The notes: generated by a model not told the origin, from the sequence alone. DNA of 64,000 bases from Nostoc sp. 106C (GCF_002154725.1 NZ_MTAW01000180.1:62001-126000), one strand, 5' to 3'. Positions 8,973 through 17,392 are shown, numbered from the stretch's first letter. A program made the numbers and translations.

Positions 8973-10276
8973 GGTGACACCTCTCCAGAATTTTCAGAAG
9001 ATTCATCAATAGATGCGTTGTTTTGTTTGGAGTTTATTAATCTTTCGACTTCAGCCAAGCCAGGAGGCAGTATTTGGAAACCACCTTGCACTTTAATTAA
9101 ACTTCCTTGTCCTGAAGCAGCTTGTAAGCGCCGTTCTAAGTTACTCTCATCTACCTTGATACCAAGTCCAAAATATAAGAACTGCTTGAGCTTGTTGCTT
9201 GAAACCACTATCTCAGAGTCGCTTGTTGCTTTACCAATTGCCCACAGACCAAACAAGCCCTTCTCCATACCCGTACAATCTTTAATAAGTGCATGAAAAT
9301 CAATATTCGACGTTAGTGGTTTCCAGTTAGCGACCCAAGACTCAACTTCCTTGGACAATTCATTATTCTTACGCTTGCCATTCTTTGTGGAATTTTCTGA
9401 ATCCTCATCTGCTTTGTTATTTGACTTGGAACTGCGTGAGGCTGCACCTGATGTTAAATCCCATTTGCCTTCTATCGTTCGATCAAGCACCTCAGCGAGA
9501 ACTTTTCGTGCTTGCTCTTGTCCTGACAGCCGCAACCCAACCATATCTCTCTCAACAATCAAGTCAGCACTTTTTCCAATCCATGTAGCGGTATTGTTGT
9601 CATACAATCCAACTCTTTTGAGAATGTCATTTAATTCAGTACGAGGAATTTCCTCTCGCCTATCGACATCTAATGAATACAGGAGAACCAAAAATGTTAG
9701 CCTCCGTGCAGCATCTATCTTGTTTGCAGCTTTGAGCCGCGTTTCCATTAGCTGTAGTTGTTCGCCGTTATATCGAAAAATCTGTCTTAACTGGTTAGCA
9801 TCAACTCCATGAGCAGCAGGAAGTTGGGCAACTGTATTAACCGTTGCTTCATTGTTCTCGGTAGTAGCTTCGTAGTTGAATAAGGAAAGTTGTTGCGGTT
9901 CGGCATTACTTAGATCCCGAATCACAGGACGATTACTAGGCGGTTTTCCTGGTGTCATTTGTCCACCAACGATCGCTGCGATCGCCGCACCACCCCAGCT
10001 AATACCCACTTCGTTACTTAGAGAAGCCTGAATCTCTCGTGAGTAGCCTTTGTTGGTTTCAATGAATTTTAAGGTGTTCATTACACCAGATAAACCACCA
10101 TTGCTTGATGCCGATCCGTTATGCCCTTGACCTATTGGGGTTCCGCACATTACACATCCTTTTGCACCAGGAAGCAGTGTTTCATTACAGTTTTTACACC
10201 GAATTTGCTGAGGACAGTTCGAGCAATAGAACCCAATGGTGGGTAAGGGATGTTGGCAGGAGGGACAAGTCTGCAT
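8969..10276 (-). CDS. double-zinc-ribbon protein with two helical/winged-helix-like regions
   Basis: 435 residues. Residues 1-50 carry four CxxC pairs (CPSC, CSNC, CKNC, CVMC), a double zinc ribbon likely to bind two Zn and contact nucleic acid or protein. After a low-complexity linker come two winged-helix-like regions: about 180-260 (AARRLTFLVLLYSL to VGLRLSGQEQARKV) and about 335-425 (GLWAIGKATSDSEIVVSSNK to FQILPPGLAEVERL). A Ser/Lys/Asn-rich stretch lies between them. It is the first gene of the minus-strand row, is coupled by a 4-nt ATGA overlap to the HEPN-like gene, and is divergent from the WYL regulator 191 bp away. Function is not recognised; it could be the sensor or nucleic-acid-binding component of the cluster. 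Confidence 0.7.
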   Translation of the reverse strand: MQTCPSCQHPLPTIGFYCSNCPQQIRCKNCNETLLPGAKGCVMCGTPIGQGHNGSASSNGGLSGVMNTLKFIETNKGYSREIQASLSNEVGISWGGAAIAAIVGGQMTPGKPPSNRPVIRDLSNAEPQQLSLFNYEATTENNEATVNTVAQLPAAHGVDANQLRQIFRYNGEQLQLMETRLKAANKIDAARRLTFLVLLYSLDVDRREEIPRTELNDILKRVGLYDNNTATWIGKSADLIVERDMVGLRLSGQEQARKVLAEVLDRTIEGKWDLTSGAASRSSKSNNKADEDSENSTKNGKRKNNELSKEVESWVANWKPLTSNIDFHALIKDCTGMEKGLFGLWAIGKATSDSEIVVSSNKLKQFLYFGLGIKVDESNLERRLQAASGQGSLIKVQGGFQILPPGLAEVERLINSKQNNASIDESSENSGEVSP

Positions 10277-10294
10277 ATTATTTAGTCTCCAAAA

Positions 10295-10334
10295 CTCTAT
10301 CTGAACTGCATATTACACAGAGGTTCAGATAGAG
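10295..10334. promoter_or_regulatory. perfect 12-bp inverted repeat in divergent promoter region (candidate WYL operator)
   Basis: CTCTATCTGAAC (10295-10306) and GTTCAGATAGAG (10323-10334) are perfect inverted copies separated by 16 nt. They sit in the 191-bp gap between the divergently transcribed zinc-ribbon and WYL genes. The repeat starts 18 bp upstream of the zinc-ribbon start codon, so bound protein would block that promoter or leader. WYL regulators of defence loci (BrxR, CapW) bind inverted repeats in comparable positions. The operator role here is inferred. A hairpin in the minus-strand leader is the alternative. Confidence 0.6.
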
Positions 10335-10467
10335 CGCGACTATTTCGCAGTATTGGTGACTCTAGAGTTAAATCTTTACAAGCTATACTTAGCAAATGTT
10401 TTCACTTTTTTCTAAATTAGAGGCTAATACTTTCTTATTATTGACATTTATGAGTGAAATATAGTTT

Positions 10468-11625
10468 ATGAAGCATTCTTATAGCAATCTTCCTGCCTTT
10501 GAGCGACTTTTACTGTTAATTGCTACGTTTGCTCGAAACCCAGGAGTTGGTTGTCACGATCCTATGCAATCTGACTATGATAATCATGATACCTTAAATA
10601 TAGTACAGATGTATTTATATGAGCTAGCAAGTGAATTGAATATAGAGCTACCCCTTTATTCGCGTCATACCATTCAAAGTGATTTGAAGACTCTTCGCCG
10701 CTACGGGCTTTTAGATAAAAGAGCTTACCGATGGGGTTATTATCTTGGCACAGGAGTAATGAACCGCGAGGAATTACAAGTTGCGCTCAATGCCCTACAC
10801 TCTCAGGCAAGGTATCAGGAAGACCCTCAAATTAACCAGATCTATCAAAGACTAACGCGGCGATTACAAGGTTCAAACCTGAAAGATGAGATGTTTTATC
10901 CGGTGAGAACCCAATTAGACCGAGTTATTGTCTACACCGATCCGGTGGAAATGATGGCTGAGGGCAAATATCAAAGCCGAGGCACGCTATTTGAAAAACT
11001 AGATGTACTGGAAGAGGCAATCATAAAAGGGCAAGCAGTTGAGCTTTTTCGCTATCGTAATCCTTACAATCCTAAAAGAATCGGATATGAGCAAGTTTAT
11101 CCCTTACAGTTAATTTATGCTGACATTGCCTGGTATTTGTTGCACCAGGACTATAAAGACGGTCATCTGGCAGTGTCACGTATTGATCGCTTTAGCGATC
11201 ACTTCAAGGTTCTAGATAGCAAAGGTCGCGGCTCAATAACCCAATGGAAAAGTTTACATATCGCTCATCGGCTCTTAAAGGCGGGTTGGGGCTTGAAGTT
11301 AGGTTCAAGAGAAGATCAGCAAAGGGAGATTTGTGGAGAACTAGAGCTTGTAAAAGTAAAAGTTCGATTTTTTCCTGAAGTCATGGAATTTATCCAGGAG
11401 GGTGTGAAGCGGCATCCTAAGCAAGAAATCAAACCAGGGCCAACGGGAAAAGATGGCAAACCTGCTTACGTAGATTATATTGTTAAATTGCCTAAACGAT
11501 CGCTAGAAGAGTTTTGTCGCTGGGTGTATCGTTTTATGGACAATGCTCAATTTATCTATCCTCAATATCTAGCTGAACAACACCACAAATTGGGTTCTGC
11601 CTTACTAGCTCGGTATGTTGTGTAA
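10468..11625 (+). CDS. WYL-domain transcriptional regulator
   Basis: 385 residues. The N-terminal part carries a winged helix (about 15-95; YSRHTIQSDLKTLRRYGLL is the recognition-helix region). The WYL domain spans about 170-255: LEEAIIKGQAVELFRYRN, then YPLQLIYADIAWYLLHQDY, then SRIDRFSDHFKVL. The canonical W-Y-L triplet is present in AWYLL. A WCX-type C-terminal dimerisation region follows to the end. WYL proteins bind a small ligand, often nucleotide- or nucleic-acid-derived, and commonly repress defence operons. It diverges from the zinc-ribbon operon and likely controls it, and itself, through the inverted repeat at 10295-10334. A TTGACA hexamer at 10441 lies close to the start, but no well-spaced -10 is evident. 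Confidence 0.85.
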   Translation: MKHSYSNLPAFERLLLLIATFARNPGVGCHDPMQSDYDNHDTLNIVQMYLYELASELNIELPLYSRHTIQSDLKTLRRYGLLDKRAYRWGYYLGTGVMNREELQVALNALHSQARYQEDPQINQIYQRLTRRLQGSNLKDEMFYPVRTQLDRVIVYTDPVEMMAEGKYQSRGTLFEKLDVLEEAIIKGQAVELFRYRNPYNPKRIGYEQVYPLQLIYADIAWYLLHQDYKDGHLAVSRIDRFSDHFKVLDSKGRGSITQWKSLHIAHRLLKAGWGLKLGSREDQQREICGELELVKVKVRFFPEVMEFIQEGVKRHPKQEIKPGPTGKDGKPAYVDYIVKLPKRSLEEFCRWVYRFMDNAQFIYPQYLAEQHHKLGSALLARYVV

Positions 11626-11642
11626 AAAAATAAAAGAATGTT

Positions 11643-11843
11643 ATGGCAAATAAAAAATCTCCACCTCATCTCGACTTTATCCAAAATTAAGAACTCGGTT
11701 TTTCTTATCCAGAAAAAACCTTGGCTTTTGGCAAATACTTTTTCCATGTGGCTGATTTCCGCTCAAGCCCAAAAATTAAAACTACTGTCCCACAATGGTT
11801 TCAGCGTCAGGTTTTAGATTTCGTAAAAAGGGATGAAATTTAG
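11643..11843 (+). pseudogene. small broken reading frame downstream of the WYL gene
   Basis: An ATG at 11643 opens a 67-codon frame, interrupted only by TAA at codon 16 and ending at TAG 11841-11843. The part after the stop reads as ordinary protein (ELGFSYPEKTLAFGKYFF, then VADFRSSPKIKTTVPQWF, then RQVLDFVKRDEI). It begins 17 nt after the WYL stop. A one-codon nonsense mutation in a small cluster gene would explain it. I do not recognise the product, and chance is possible for a frame this short. Confidence 0.35.
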
Positions 11844-12049
11844 CTAATATCCTATATGTAAATAGCCAAGTATCTACAAGAATGCTTAGTTTGCTACCAA
11901 AAAAGTCAAGTTGTTATAATTACGTCAGAAATATGATTGCCTCTAGCACTTGAATAAGTCCCATATTGCTGAAATCAAATTCTAATAACCCTTCTCATCA
12001 TGAATTTTTTAACTGAATTATTTCTCTACATACAATAGTTATGAGAGGT

Positions 12050-12089
12050 TATAGATCCCCGACTTCTTCAAAGAAGTCGGGGATCTATA
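12050..12089. repeat. palindromic GACTTCTT hairpin repeat, copy 1
   Basis: A perfect 19-bp inverted repeat with only a 2-nt centre (arm core GATCCCCGACTTCTT). It lies downstream of the broken frame and of the minus-strand oxidoreductase gene. Related copies at 13217-13249 and 62019-62049 differ by paired changes that keep the stem. It is likely a bidirectional terminator or a dispersed hairpin element. Confidence 0.7.
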
Positions 12090-12169
12090 GTCACTAAAGT
12101 GCTTACTACAGCCTATTTTTTATATTTTTTTGGGGACTATTGCAAACAGCCACAAAGCCAAAGAATAAA

Positions 12170-13177
12170 TTAAAACTGAACGACTACTTTACCGCTATTT
12201 TGACCACTCAAAAGATATTGAACAGCGCTAGGAATAGATTCTAGACCTTGAAATTGAGTAGGGTCAACGGCAACCTTGAGTTTGCCAGTGTAGAAAAGAT
12301 TTAACAGGCGATCGCGTGCTTCTGGTATATGTTCTTGATAATGAGGCATGAGAAAGCCGCGCACAGAAGCAGCTTTCCAAAATAGTTGGTGATAAATGCG
12401 GGGTTGGGTAATTTGTTCTACATCCCTTGCGTATTCGGAGATGAAACCAACCACCACTAAACGTCCTCGTATTGCCAAATTATCAATGCAAGTATCGAAA
12501 ACCTGTTTACCTACACAGTCAAAAATTAAATTAATCCCATTGGGGTATTCTTGCTTGAGGGCTTGGTTGAGGTTTTCTGTGCGATAGTTGATAATGCGAT
12601 CGCATCCCAATTCTCTCAGTAAGTTTGCCTTCGCTTCTGAACTACAAGTACCAACGACATGATTACCTGCTAACTTTGCCAATTGCACCGCAATGTGACC
12701 AGTTCCCCCTGCTGCTGCTGTCACTAAAACCACTTCATTACTTTTCATCTCCCCGACTTGTTCCAATGCCACCAAAGCTGATACACCTGTAGGCATGAGT
12801 GTGAGTAACTCTGGTGTTGCTTGGCGCACCTTCACCGCCAAGTTTGCATCTACAACTTGATATTCTCGATAACCACCACCACGTGCTGTAGTGATGACAG
12901 CATCACCAATTTGAAAATCTTTGACATTTTCACCCATAGCGACAATCTCTCCCACTGCTTCCACACCCAAATCAAAGGGAGGAATTAAATTCACATAGGG
13001 AACATCACCACGACAAATTAAGGTGTCAAAGCCACCATTAACTCCCGCAAATTTGTTTTGAATTAAAAGTTGATTAACGCCAGGTTTAGGAATAGAAACT
13101 TCGACAATCTCAACAGCAGATTTAAAATTTTCATTCAGTTGCTTTGCTATTAACTTTCTATAGATTGTTGCGTTCAT
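12170..13177 (-). CDS. zinc-independent MDR-family oxidoreductase (quinone/prostaglandin reductase-like)
   Basis: 335 residues, the usual length for the quinone oxidoreductase branch of the medium-chain dehydrogenases. The GroES-like N-terminal domain (about 25-130) lacks the cysteines of zinc enzymes. The Rossmann NADPH-binding segment is at about 150-170 (AAAGGTGHIAVQLAKLAG). Closest in character to ZADH2/prostaglandin reductase-3-like proteins (FDTLICRGDVPYV; LGVEAVGEIVAMG). It probably reduces alpha,beta-unsaturated carbonyls or quinones in the cytosol. It is on the same strand as the hydroxylase-like gene upstream, separated by a palindromic hairpin, so the two may be transcribed separately. 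The physiological substrate cannot be read from sequence. Confidence 0.85.
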   Translation of the reverse strand: MNATIYRKLIAKQLNENFKSAVEIVEVSIPKPGVNQLLIQNKFAGVNGGFDTLICRGDVPYVNLIPPFDLGVEAVGEIVAMGENVKDFQIGDAVITTARGGGYREYQVVDANLAVKVRQATPELLTLMPTGVSALVALEQVGEMKSNEVVLVTAAAGGTGHIAVQLAKLAGNHVVGTCSSEAKANLLRELGCDRIINYRTENLNQALKQEYPNGINLIFDCVGKQVFDTCIDNLAIRGRLVVVGFISEYARDVEQITQPRIYHQLFWKAASVRGFLMPHYQEHIPEARDRLLNLFYTGKLKVAVDPTQFQGLESIPSAVQYLLSGQNSGKVVVQF

Positions 13178-13216
13178 TTCTAAAATTTAAATATACCTGA
13201 ATTCTCAACGATTGAT

Positions 13217-13249
13217 AGATACCCGACTTCTTTAAGAAGTCGGGTATCT
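13217..13249. repeat. palindromic GACTTCTT hairpin repeat, copy 2
   Basis: Inverted repeat with core GATACCCGACTTCTT and a 3-nt centre, in the 89-bp gap between two minus-strand genes. It matches copy 1 at 12050, except that the C-G pair before CCC is A-T here, so pairing is kept. It would sit at the 3' end of the hydroxylase-like transcript. Confidence 0.65.
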
Positions 13250-13266
13250 GGTTGCTGTTTAATATT

Positions 13267-14070
13267 TTATGGTGTTCCTAAAGCTTTATCCCACTCTAAC
13301 TGATGAGCTAAACCATACTTGACAAAATCTTCTTCTTTAGCTTTATCGCTTTTACCAAAAACACCTAAGCTGTAAGGATTATCTTGCATCCGTTCTGCTA
13401 CTTGCTCTTGCTCAAATCTGATTACTTCCTCTCTAGGCATATCCGGTTTAAAAAAGTCTACAACCAAAACGGTTCTATCATAATTAGTGTAATTATGCGG
13501 GCAGTGTGGATAGCTATGGTCTAAAACCATGAATTCTCCTTTATACCAATAAAGCTGCTCATGGCATATCTTCATAGCCACATCTCCCTCTGGGACAATT
13601 AAGCCTAAATAGCCACGATTCATGTGAGGGTTATAGTTAACATGCAGCTTAATATCCAAGCCTGGATGGAATGTCCCAAAATACACGTTTCTGACAATAT
13701 TATCATCGCTAAAGTTGACTTTTTCTATTGCATTAGTCAAATTCACAAAGTATTTATGCCTTAATGTAAGTGCTTTTTGCGATGCCTCATCTGTATCATA
13801 ATCTGGATATTTTATTTGATGTGCTTTAATATATTCTTCAATAAACAAACCCTGGAATAAAATGCCAAAAGCACTATATTTTGAATTACCTTTTGTTTTA
13901 ATTGTTTTACTTTTAGGTCCCAAAACATCGTAAGCAAATTTTAACTCTTCATCAGATGCTTGGTGAATAAAGCTGGTAAACTCATCTCTAATTACTTGCC
14001 AATTATCTTGAAGAATTTTGAGAAAAGGAAACTCTTTTGGGTTTAGATGATACTCATTAAAACTTTGCAT
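13267..14070 (-). CDS. aspartyl/asparaginyl beta-hydroxylase-domain protein
   Basis: 267 residues. The C-terminal half matches the Asp/Asn hydroxylase fold of 2-oxoglutarate/Fe(II) oxygenases. It has LDIKLHVNYNPHMNRGYLGL, then a second block MVLDHSYPHCPHNYTNYDRT ending in VLVVDFFKPD. The histidines of KLHVNYN and of HSYPHCPHNY are the likely Fe ligands, and the R of NYDRT a 2-oxoglutarate contact. Cyanobacterial members are soluble and their substrates (peptide, lipid or secondary metabolite) are mostly unknown. There is no signal peptide or membrane segment. It is divergent from the amidohydrolase gene 124-136 bp away, so the two could share a control region. Confidence 0.78.
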   Translation of the reverse strand: MQSFNEYHLNPKEFPFLKILQDNWQVIRDEFTSFIHQASDEELKFAYDVLGPKSKTIKTKGNSKYSAFGILFQGLFIEEYIKAHQIKYPDYDTDEASQKALTLRHKYFVNLTNAIEKVNFSDDNIVRNVYFGTFHPGLDIKLHVNYNPHMNRGYLGLIVPEGDVAMKICHEQLYWYKGEFMVLDHSYPHCPHNYTNYDRTVLVVDFFKPDMPREEVIRFEQEQVAERMQDNPYSLGVFGKSDKAKEEDFVKYGLAHQLEWDKALGTP

Positions 14071-14206
14071 TATTTTTATCCTAAAGATGATTGAATAAAA
14101 AACTGTTACATAGTAATGGGTTTTAGCTTGCGTTCCGGTACGATGTTGGAATTCCTGACTAAACTAAAACTTTAGCTTCTGTATTCATTTTAGTGTGAGG
14201 TCTACT

Positions 14207-15694
14207 GTGTCTGAACCTCCTGTATTGGATAAAATTATCAAAAATGTGCGGGTAGTTCGTCCCCATGATGATGCGGTCAAACTACTTGATATAGGAATTA
14301 AGGATGGAAAATTTGCCCAGATTGCTCCTAATATTAGCCCAGACCAAGGCAAAGAAGTATTTGATGCCAAAAACCTGCTAGGCTTTCCTGGGGTCGTAGA
14401 TGCTCATATGCACATCGGTATCTATCAACCCTTAGACAAAGATGCGGTAACTGAAACCAAAGCAGCTGCAATGGGAGGCGTAACTACCAGCCTGAATTAC
14501 ATCCGGACTGGACAGTATTATCTCAACAAAGGCGGTTCCTACCGTGATTTTTTCCCAGAAGTGTTGGCTTTATCTGAGGGGAATTTTTTTGTAGATTACA
14601 GCTATCACATTGCACCTATAGCTAGTCAGCATATCGAAGAAATACCGCTACTTTTTGAACAATACGGTGTATCTTCGTTTAAAATCTTTATGTTTTATGG
14701 CGGCTATGGGTTGCATGGTTTGTCAGACCATCAAAACCTCTTTTTAATGATTAACAAAGAGGAAAGGTACGACTTTGCCCATTTTGAATTTATTATGCGC
14801 GGTCTAACACGCTTAATAGAAGCACATCCAGAAGCGCGAGAGACCATTAGCTTGAGTTTGCACTGTGAAGTTGCAGAAATTCTCAACGCTTATACAAAAA
14901 TTGTGGAATATGATTCTAGTCTCAGCGGACTACACGCCTATAGTGCAGCGCGTCCGCCTCATTCCGAAGGTTTAGCAATTTGCATTGCTTCTTATTTAGC
15001 ACATGAAACAAACTGTGCAAATATCAATTTGTTACATCTAAGTTCGCGTAAAGCAATGGAAGCAGCTTTGACTATGCAAACTGCTTTTCCTCATATCAAT
15101 TTTCGGCGAGAAGTTACTGTGGGACATTTACTATTAGATGTTGATACTCCTAATGGTACTTGGGCAAAAGTAAATCCTCCTATACGCCCCCGCGCAGATG
15201 TGGAATATCTATGGCAAGCAGTACTCAACAATCAAGTAGATTGGATAGTTAGCGATCATGCTTGCTGTTCTGCTGAAAAAAAACGCAGTGCTAAATACCC
15301 AAATAATATTTGGTTAGCAAAATCTGGTTTTGGTGGTACAGAATATTTACTTTCTGGTGTTTTGAGTGAAGGTAGCAAGCGGGGAATGTCTTATAACCAC
15401 ATGGCAAAATTGCTATCTTGGAATCCATCGCGGCGTTTTGGTTTGTTAGAAAAAGGTGATATTGCTATTGGTTACGATGCTGACTTGGTATTGGTAAATC
15501 CCAATGAAAGTTTTGTGGTAAGTGCTGCTGAGTCGGAGTCGCAACAAGGTTATACACCGTTTGAAGGTGTGGAGTTAACAGGAAGGGTGAAGACTACCTT
15601 TTTGCGCGGAAATCTGATTTATCACAATGGACAAATTTTGGGTTCACCAACTGGACGTTATTTAAAACGCTTCCATCCTGCAATAAAGACATAG
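14207..15694 (+). CDS. dihydropyrimidinase/hydantoinase-like amidohydrolase
   Basis: A cyclic-amidohydrolase of the D-hydantoinase/dihydropyrimidinase family, with a binuclear metal site. In numbering from the GTG at 14195 the ligands are all present: H71 and H73 (DAHMHIG), carboxylated K163 (SSFKIFM), H223 (SLHCEVAE), H281 (LLHLSSR) and D354 (VSDHACC). It probably opens a cyclic amide such as a hydantoin or dihydropyrimidine in the cytosol; the exact substrate is unknown. I prefer GTG at 14207 because GAGG lies 6 nt before it. The GTG at 14195 adds four residues. It may be functionally linked to the divergent hydroxylase-like gene, but that is inference. Confidence 0.85.
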   Translation: MSEPPVLDKIIKNVRVVRPHDDAVKLLDIGIKDGKFAQIAPNISPDQGKEVFDAKNLLGFPGVVDAHMHIGIYQPLDKDAVTETKAAAMGGVTTSLNYIRTGQYYLNKGGSYRDFFPEVLALSEGNFFVDYSYHIAPIASQHIEEIPLLFEQYGVSSFKIFMFYGGYGLHGLSDHQNLFLMINKEERYDFAHFEFIMRGLTRLIEAHPEARETISLSLHCEVAEILNAYTKIVEYDSSLSGLHAYSAARPPHSEGLAICIASYLAHETNCANINLLHLSSRKAMEAALTMQTAFPHINFRREVTVGHLLLDVDTPNGTWAKVNPPIRPRADVEYLWQAVLNNQVDWIVSDHACCSAEKKRSAKYPNNIWLAKSGFGGTEYLLSGVLSEGSKRGMSYNHMAKLLSWNPSRRFGLLEKGDIAIGYDADLVLVNPNESFVVSAAESESQQGYTPFEGVELTGRVKTTFLRGNLIYHNGQILGSPTGRYLKRFHPAIKT

Positions 15695-15742
15695 GTGTAG
15701 TGTTTGAGGATGCGATCGCTTTTAAGGTAGGAGTATAAAAAC

Positions 15743-15865
15743 ATGAGCCAGCCATTAGAAAAAGTTGATTTAGCCAAAGCTGAGAATCAATCTTGGCTTC
15801 AGGAAGTAATCCCTCGTCGTCAAAGTGTCGAACTAGAAAGGGGAAGCCTTTGGATGGTTAATTAA
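15743..15865 (+). CDS. candidate 40-residue small protein
   Basis: A short frame of 40 codons (MSQPLEKVDLAKAE to LERGSLWMVN). An AGGTAGGAG ribosome-binding site about 8 nt upstream of the ATG is better than that of many neighbours. A second ATG directly abuts its stop (15866) and encodes only 15 residues (MPEEVLKVVVDFLKE) before a stop at 15913. The pair looks like either a genuine micro-operon or a decayed antitoxin-like gene. No family is recognised. Confidence 0.35.
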   Translation: MSQPLEKVDLAKAENQSWLQEVIPRRQSVELERGSLWMVN

Positions 15866-15931
15866 ATGCCAGAAGAAGTATTAAAAGTAGTAGTCGATTT
15901 TCTGAAAGAATAGTGAGTATTAGAATTATTG

Positions 15932-15958
15932 AGGGTGCGTTGCGCGACAACGCACCCT
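15932..15958. terminator. GC-rich hairpin between convergent genes
   Basis: AGGGTGCGTTG (15932-15942) pairs perfectly with CAACGCACCCT (15948-15958) around a CGCGA loop, giving an 11-bp stem. It lies between the 3' ends of the convergent amidohydrolase/small-ORF and ABM-like genes. The GGTGCGTT...AACGCACC type is a common cyanobacterial dispersed hairpin. Bidirectional termination is the likely role; T-runs are weak. Confidence 0.6.
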
Positions 15959-15974
15959 AGATTTTAATTTAAAA

Positions 15975-16436
15975 TTATTTGCGATCGTCTAGCATGACAT
16001 CAAAGTGTTTAACTTTAGTTTCTGGTTTTATGAGATATTCGTTATCTCTGGGTAGAGGATGGACTTTTTCAATGTCATTACCAGCAAACTTACGAATTGC
16101 ATCCCGTGATTCCCAGTAAGAGATAACAGTAAATTCTGTGTTATTTCCATTAGTGCGGCGAAGTACTTGTGCCCCCAAATTACCAGGAATTGACTCAATT
16201 TTTTTAATTCCAGATTCTACCAAATAAGCATAATATTCATCTGCTTTTGATGTCAGGACCGTACCATGCCAAATACGTGCGACTACTTTCTTGGATTGGG
16301 TAGTAGCAGGATTATTTGGTATAGGTTCTGCTGAAACTGCAATGGTTTCAACCTGTGCAAATGAAGCCAGTGGCAAAATCAAAGCTGAAATCGCCAATCC
16401 ATAAAGAATACCCGAAAAATTACTTGGTTTAATCAT
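15975..16436 (-). CDS. secreted ABM-superfamily (antibiotic biosynthesis monooxygenase-like) protein
   Basis: 153 residues. An N-terminal hydrophobic segment (FSGILYGLAISALILPLASFAQ) is a signal peptide cleaved near residue 27. Residues about 48-150 form a ferredoxin-like ABM fold (VVARIWHGTV; ADEYYAYLVESG; LGAQVLRRTNG; FTVISYWESRDAIRKFAG). Export is unusual for this fold. Its ATG overlaps the TAA of the upstream cupin gene (TAATG), so translation is coupled. The two products probably act on the same small molecule, but which one is unknown. A dimeric heme- or quinol-handling role is conceivable from the fold alone. Confidence 0.7.
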   Translation of the reverse strand: MIKPSNFSGILYGLAISALILPLASFAQVETIAVSAEPIPNNPATTQSKKVVARIWHGTVLTSKADEYYAYLVESGIKKIESIPGNLGAQVLRRTNGNNTEFTVISYWESRDAIRKFAGNDIEKVHPLPRDNEYLIKPETKVKHFDVMLDDRK

Positions 16437-17392
16437 TAGGTATCTCCAGGTTTATATGATAATACTGTACTTACTTTTGATAAATCTCTATCAACTCGGA
16501 TAAAGAATAAGCAACCGTCATCAGTTCTGTGCCAAGGAGAGGTAGTAAAGCTAGGAACGTAGCCATAGCAATCCTTTACAAATCGAAAATCTCCTATATC
16601 ACAGTATCCACCCAAACAATATGCATCTTCGTTATAACATTGTATCTCTGGATATCTACCATCATAATGTGGCAATATAGCAAGCAACCATGCGCCACCA
16701 CCGTTAGCATCTTTTCTTAACCATTTCTTATTTGCTTGCACAAATTGGACTGTCTCTGTCTTTCCCCACGGTAGTAATTTGCTATTCAATGCTGGAATAA
16801 AGTCACTCATCCTAGCGTCTGGATGATTGCTTTCTGCATATCTATAACTTAATGGAACTGGGCCATTTTCCATCCAAAGAATTTGGACTTCCTTTCCACC
16901 TAAAACTTTCCAAGGCCCCACTTTTACTCCTGCGGGGATAAAGGAATAACCATGTTTATTTAGTTGCCATTCCCCAATTTGAATTGTGCCAGAAAGAATA
17001 AAAATCTCTAAATCAGCTGTAAATATACCAGATGGTGCTTCAAACTGAGATGGTAGAACTACTTTTGAAGTCGATGCACCGCAATCACTCCATGACAGCA
17101 ATCGACTGCTTGCAGATGTTACATTCTCAGGTATTCCACTTATTCGCCATACTTTTTCTTCGGGCACAGTATTGGTATCAAAGTACTGATATTGGCGAGG
17201 TACGTATTCTTTGGAGATAGCTGTGCGTCTTCCTGAAAGATTCATACGCCCTCTTCCATCTCCGCCCCAATCTTCCTTAACGGGGGCTATATGCAGAAAG
17301 TTATCAGCCTCGTCTGCTCTTTCGGAATTGTATTGGTCTTTCATGGATTTAGGACTTACACAGTCAGTACTTAAGATAATATAGTGCGTCAA
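16436..17392 (-). CDS. two-domain cupin protein (DUF4437/ChrR-like)
   Basis: 318 residues with two cupin barrels: about 85-190 (FTADLEIFILSGTIQIGEW; HGYSFIPAGVKVGPW) and about 205-310 (CYNEDAYCLGGYCDIG; YGYVPSFTTSPWHRT). Soluble, no signal peptide. Metal ligands are sparse in the first barrel, so catalysis is uncertain; H-x-T near the end of the second could bind metal. It is coupled by TAATG to the secreted ABM-like gene. The called ATG at 17392 gives a non-conserved N-terminus (MTHYIILSTDC). The ATG at residue 17 is a plausible alternative start. Confidence 0.65.
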   Translation of the reverse strand: MTHYIILSTDCVSPKSMKDQYNSERADEADNFLHIAPVKEDWGGDGRGRMNLSGRRTAISKEYVPRQYQYFDTNTVPEEKVWRISGIPENVTSASSRLLSWSDCGASTSKVVLPSQFEAPSGIFTADLEIFILSGTIQIGEWQLNKHGYSFIPAGVKVGPWKVLGGKEVQILWMENGPVPLSYRYAESNHPDARMSDFIPALNSKLLPWGKTETVQFVQANKKWLRKDANGGGAWLLAILPHYDGRYPEIQCYNEDAYCLGGYCDIGDFRFVKDCYGYVPSFTTSPWHRTDDGCLFFIRVDRDLSKVSTVLSYKPGDT

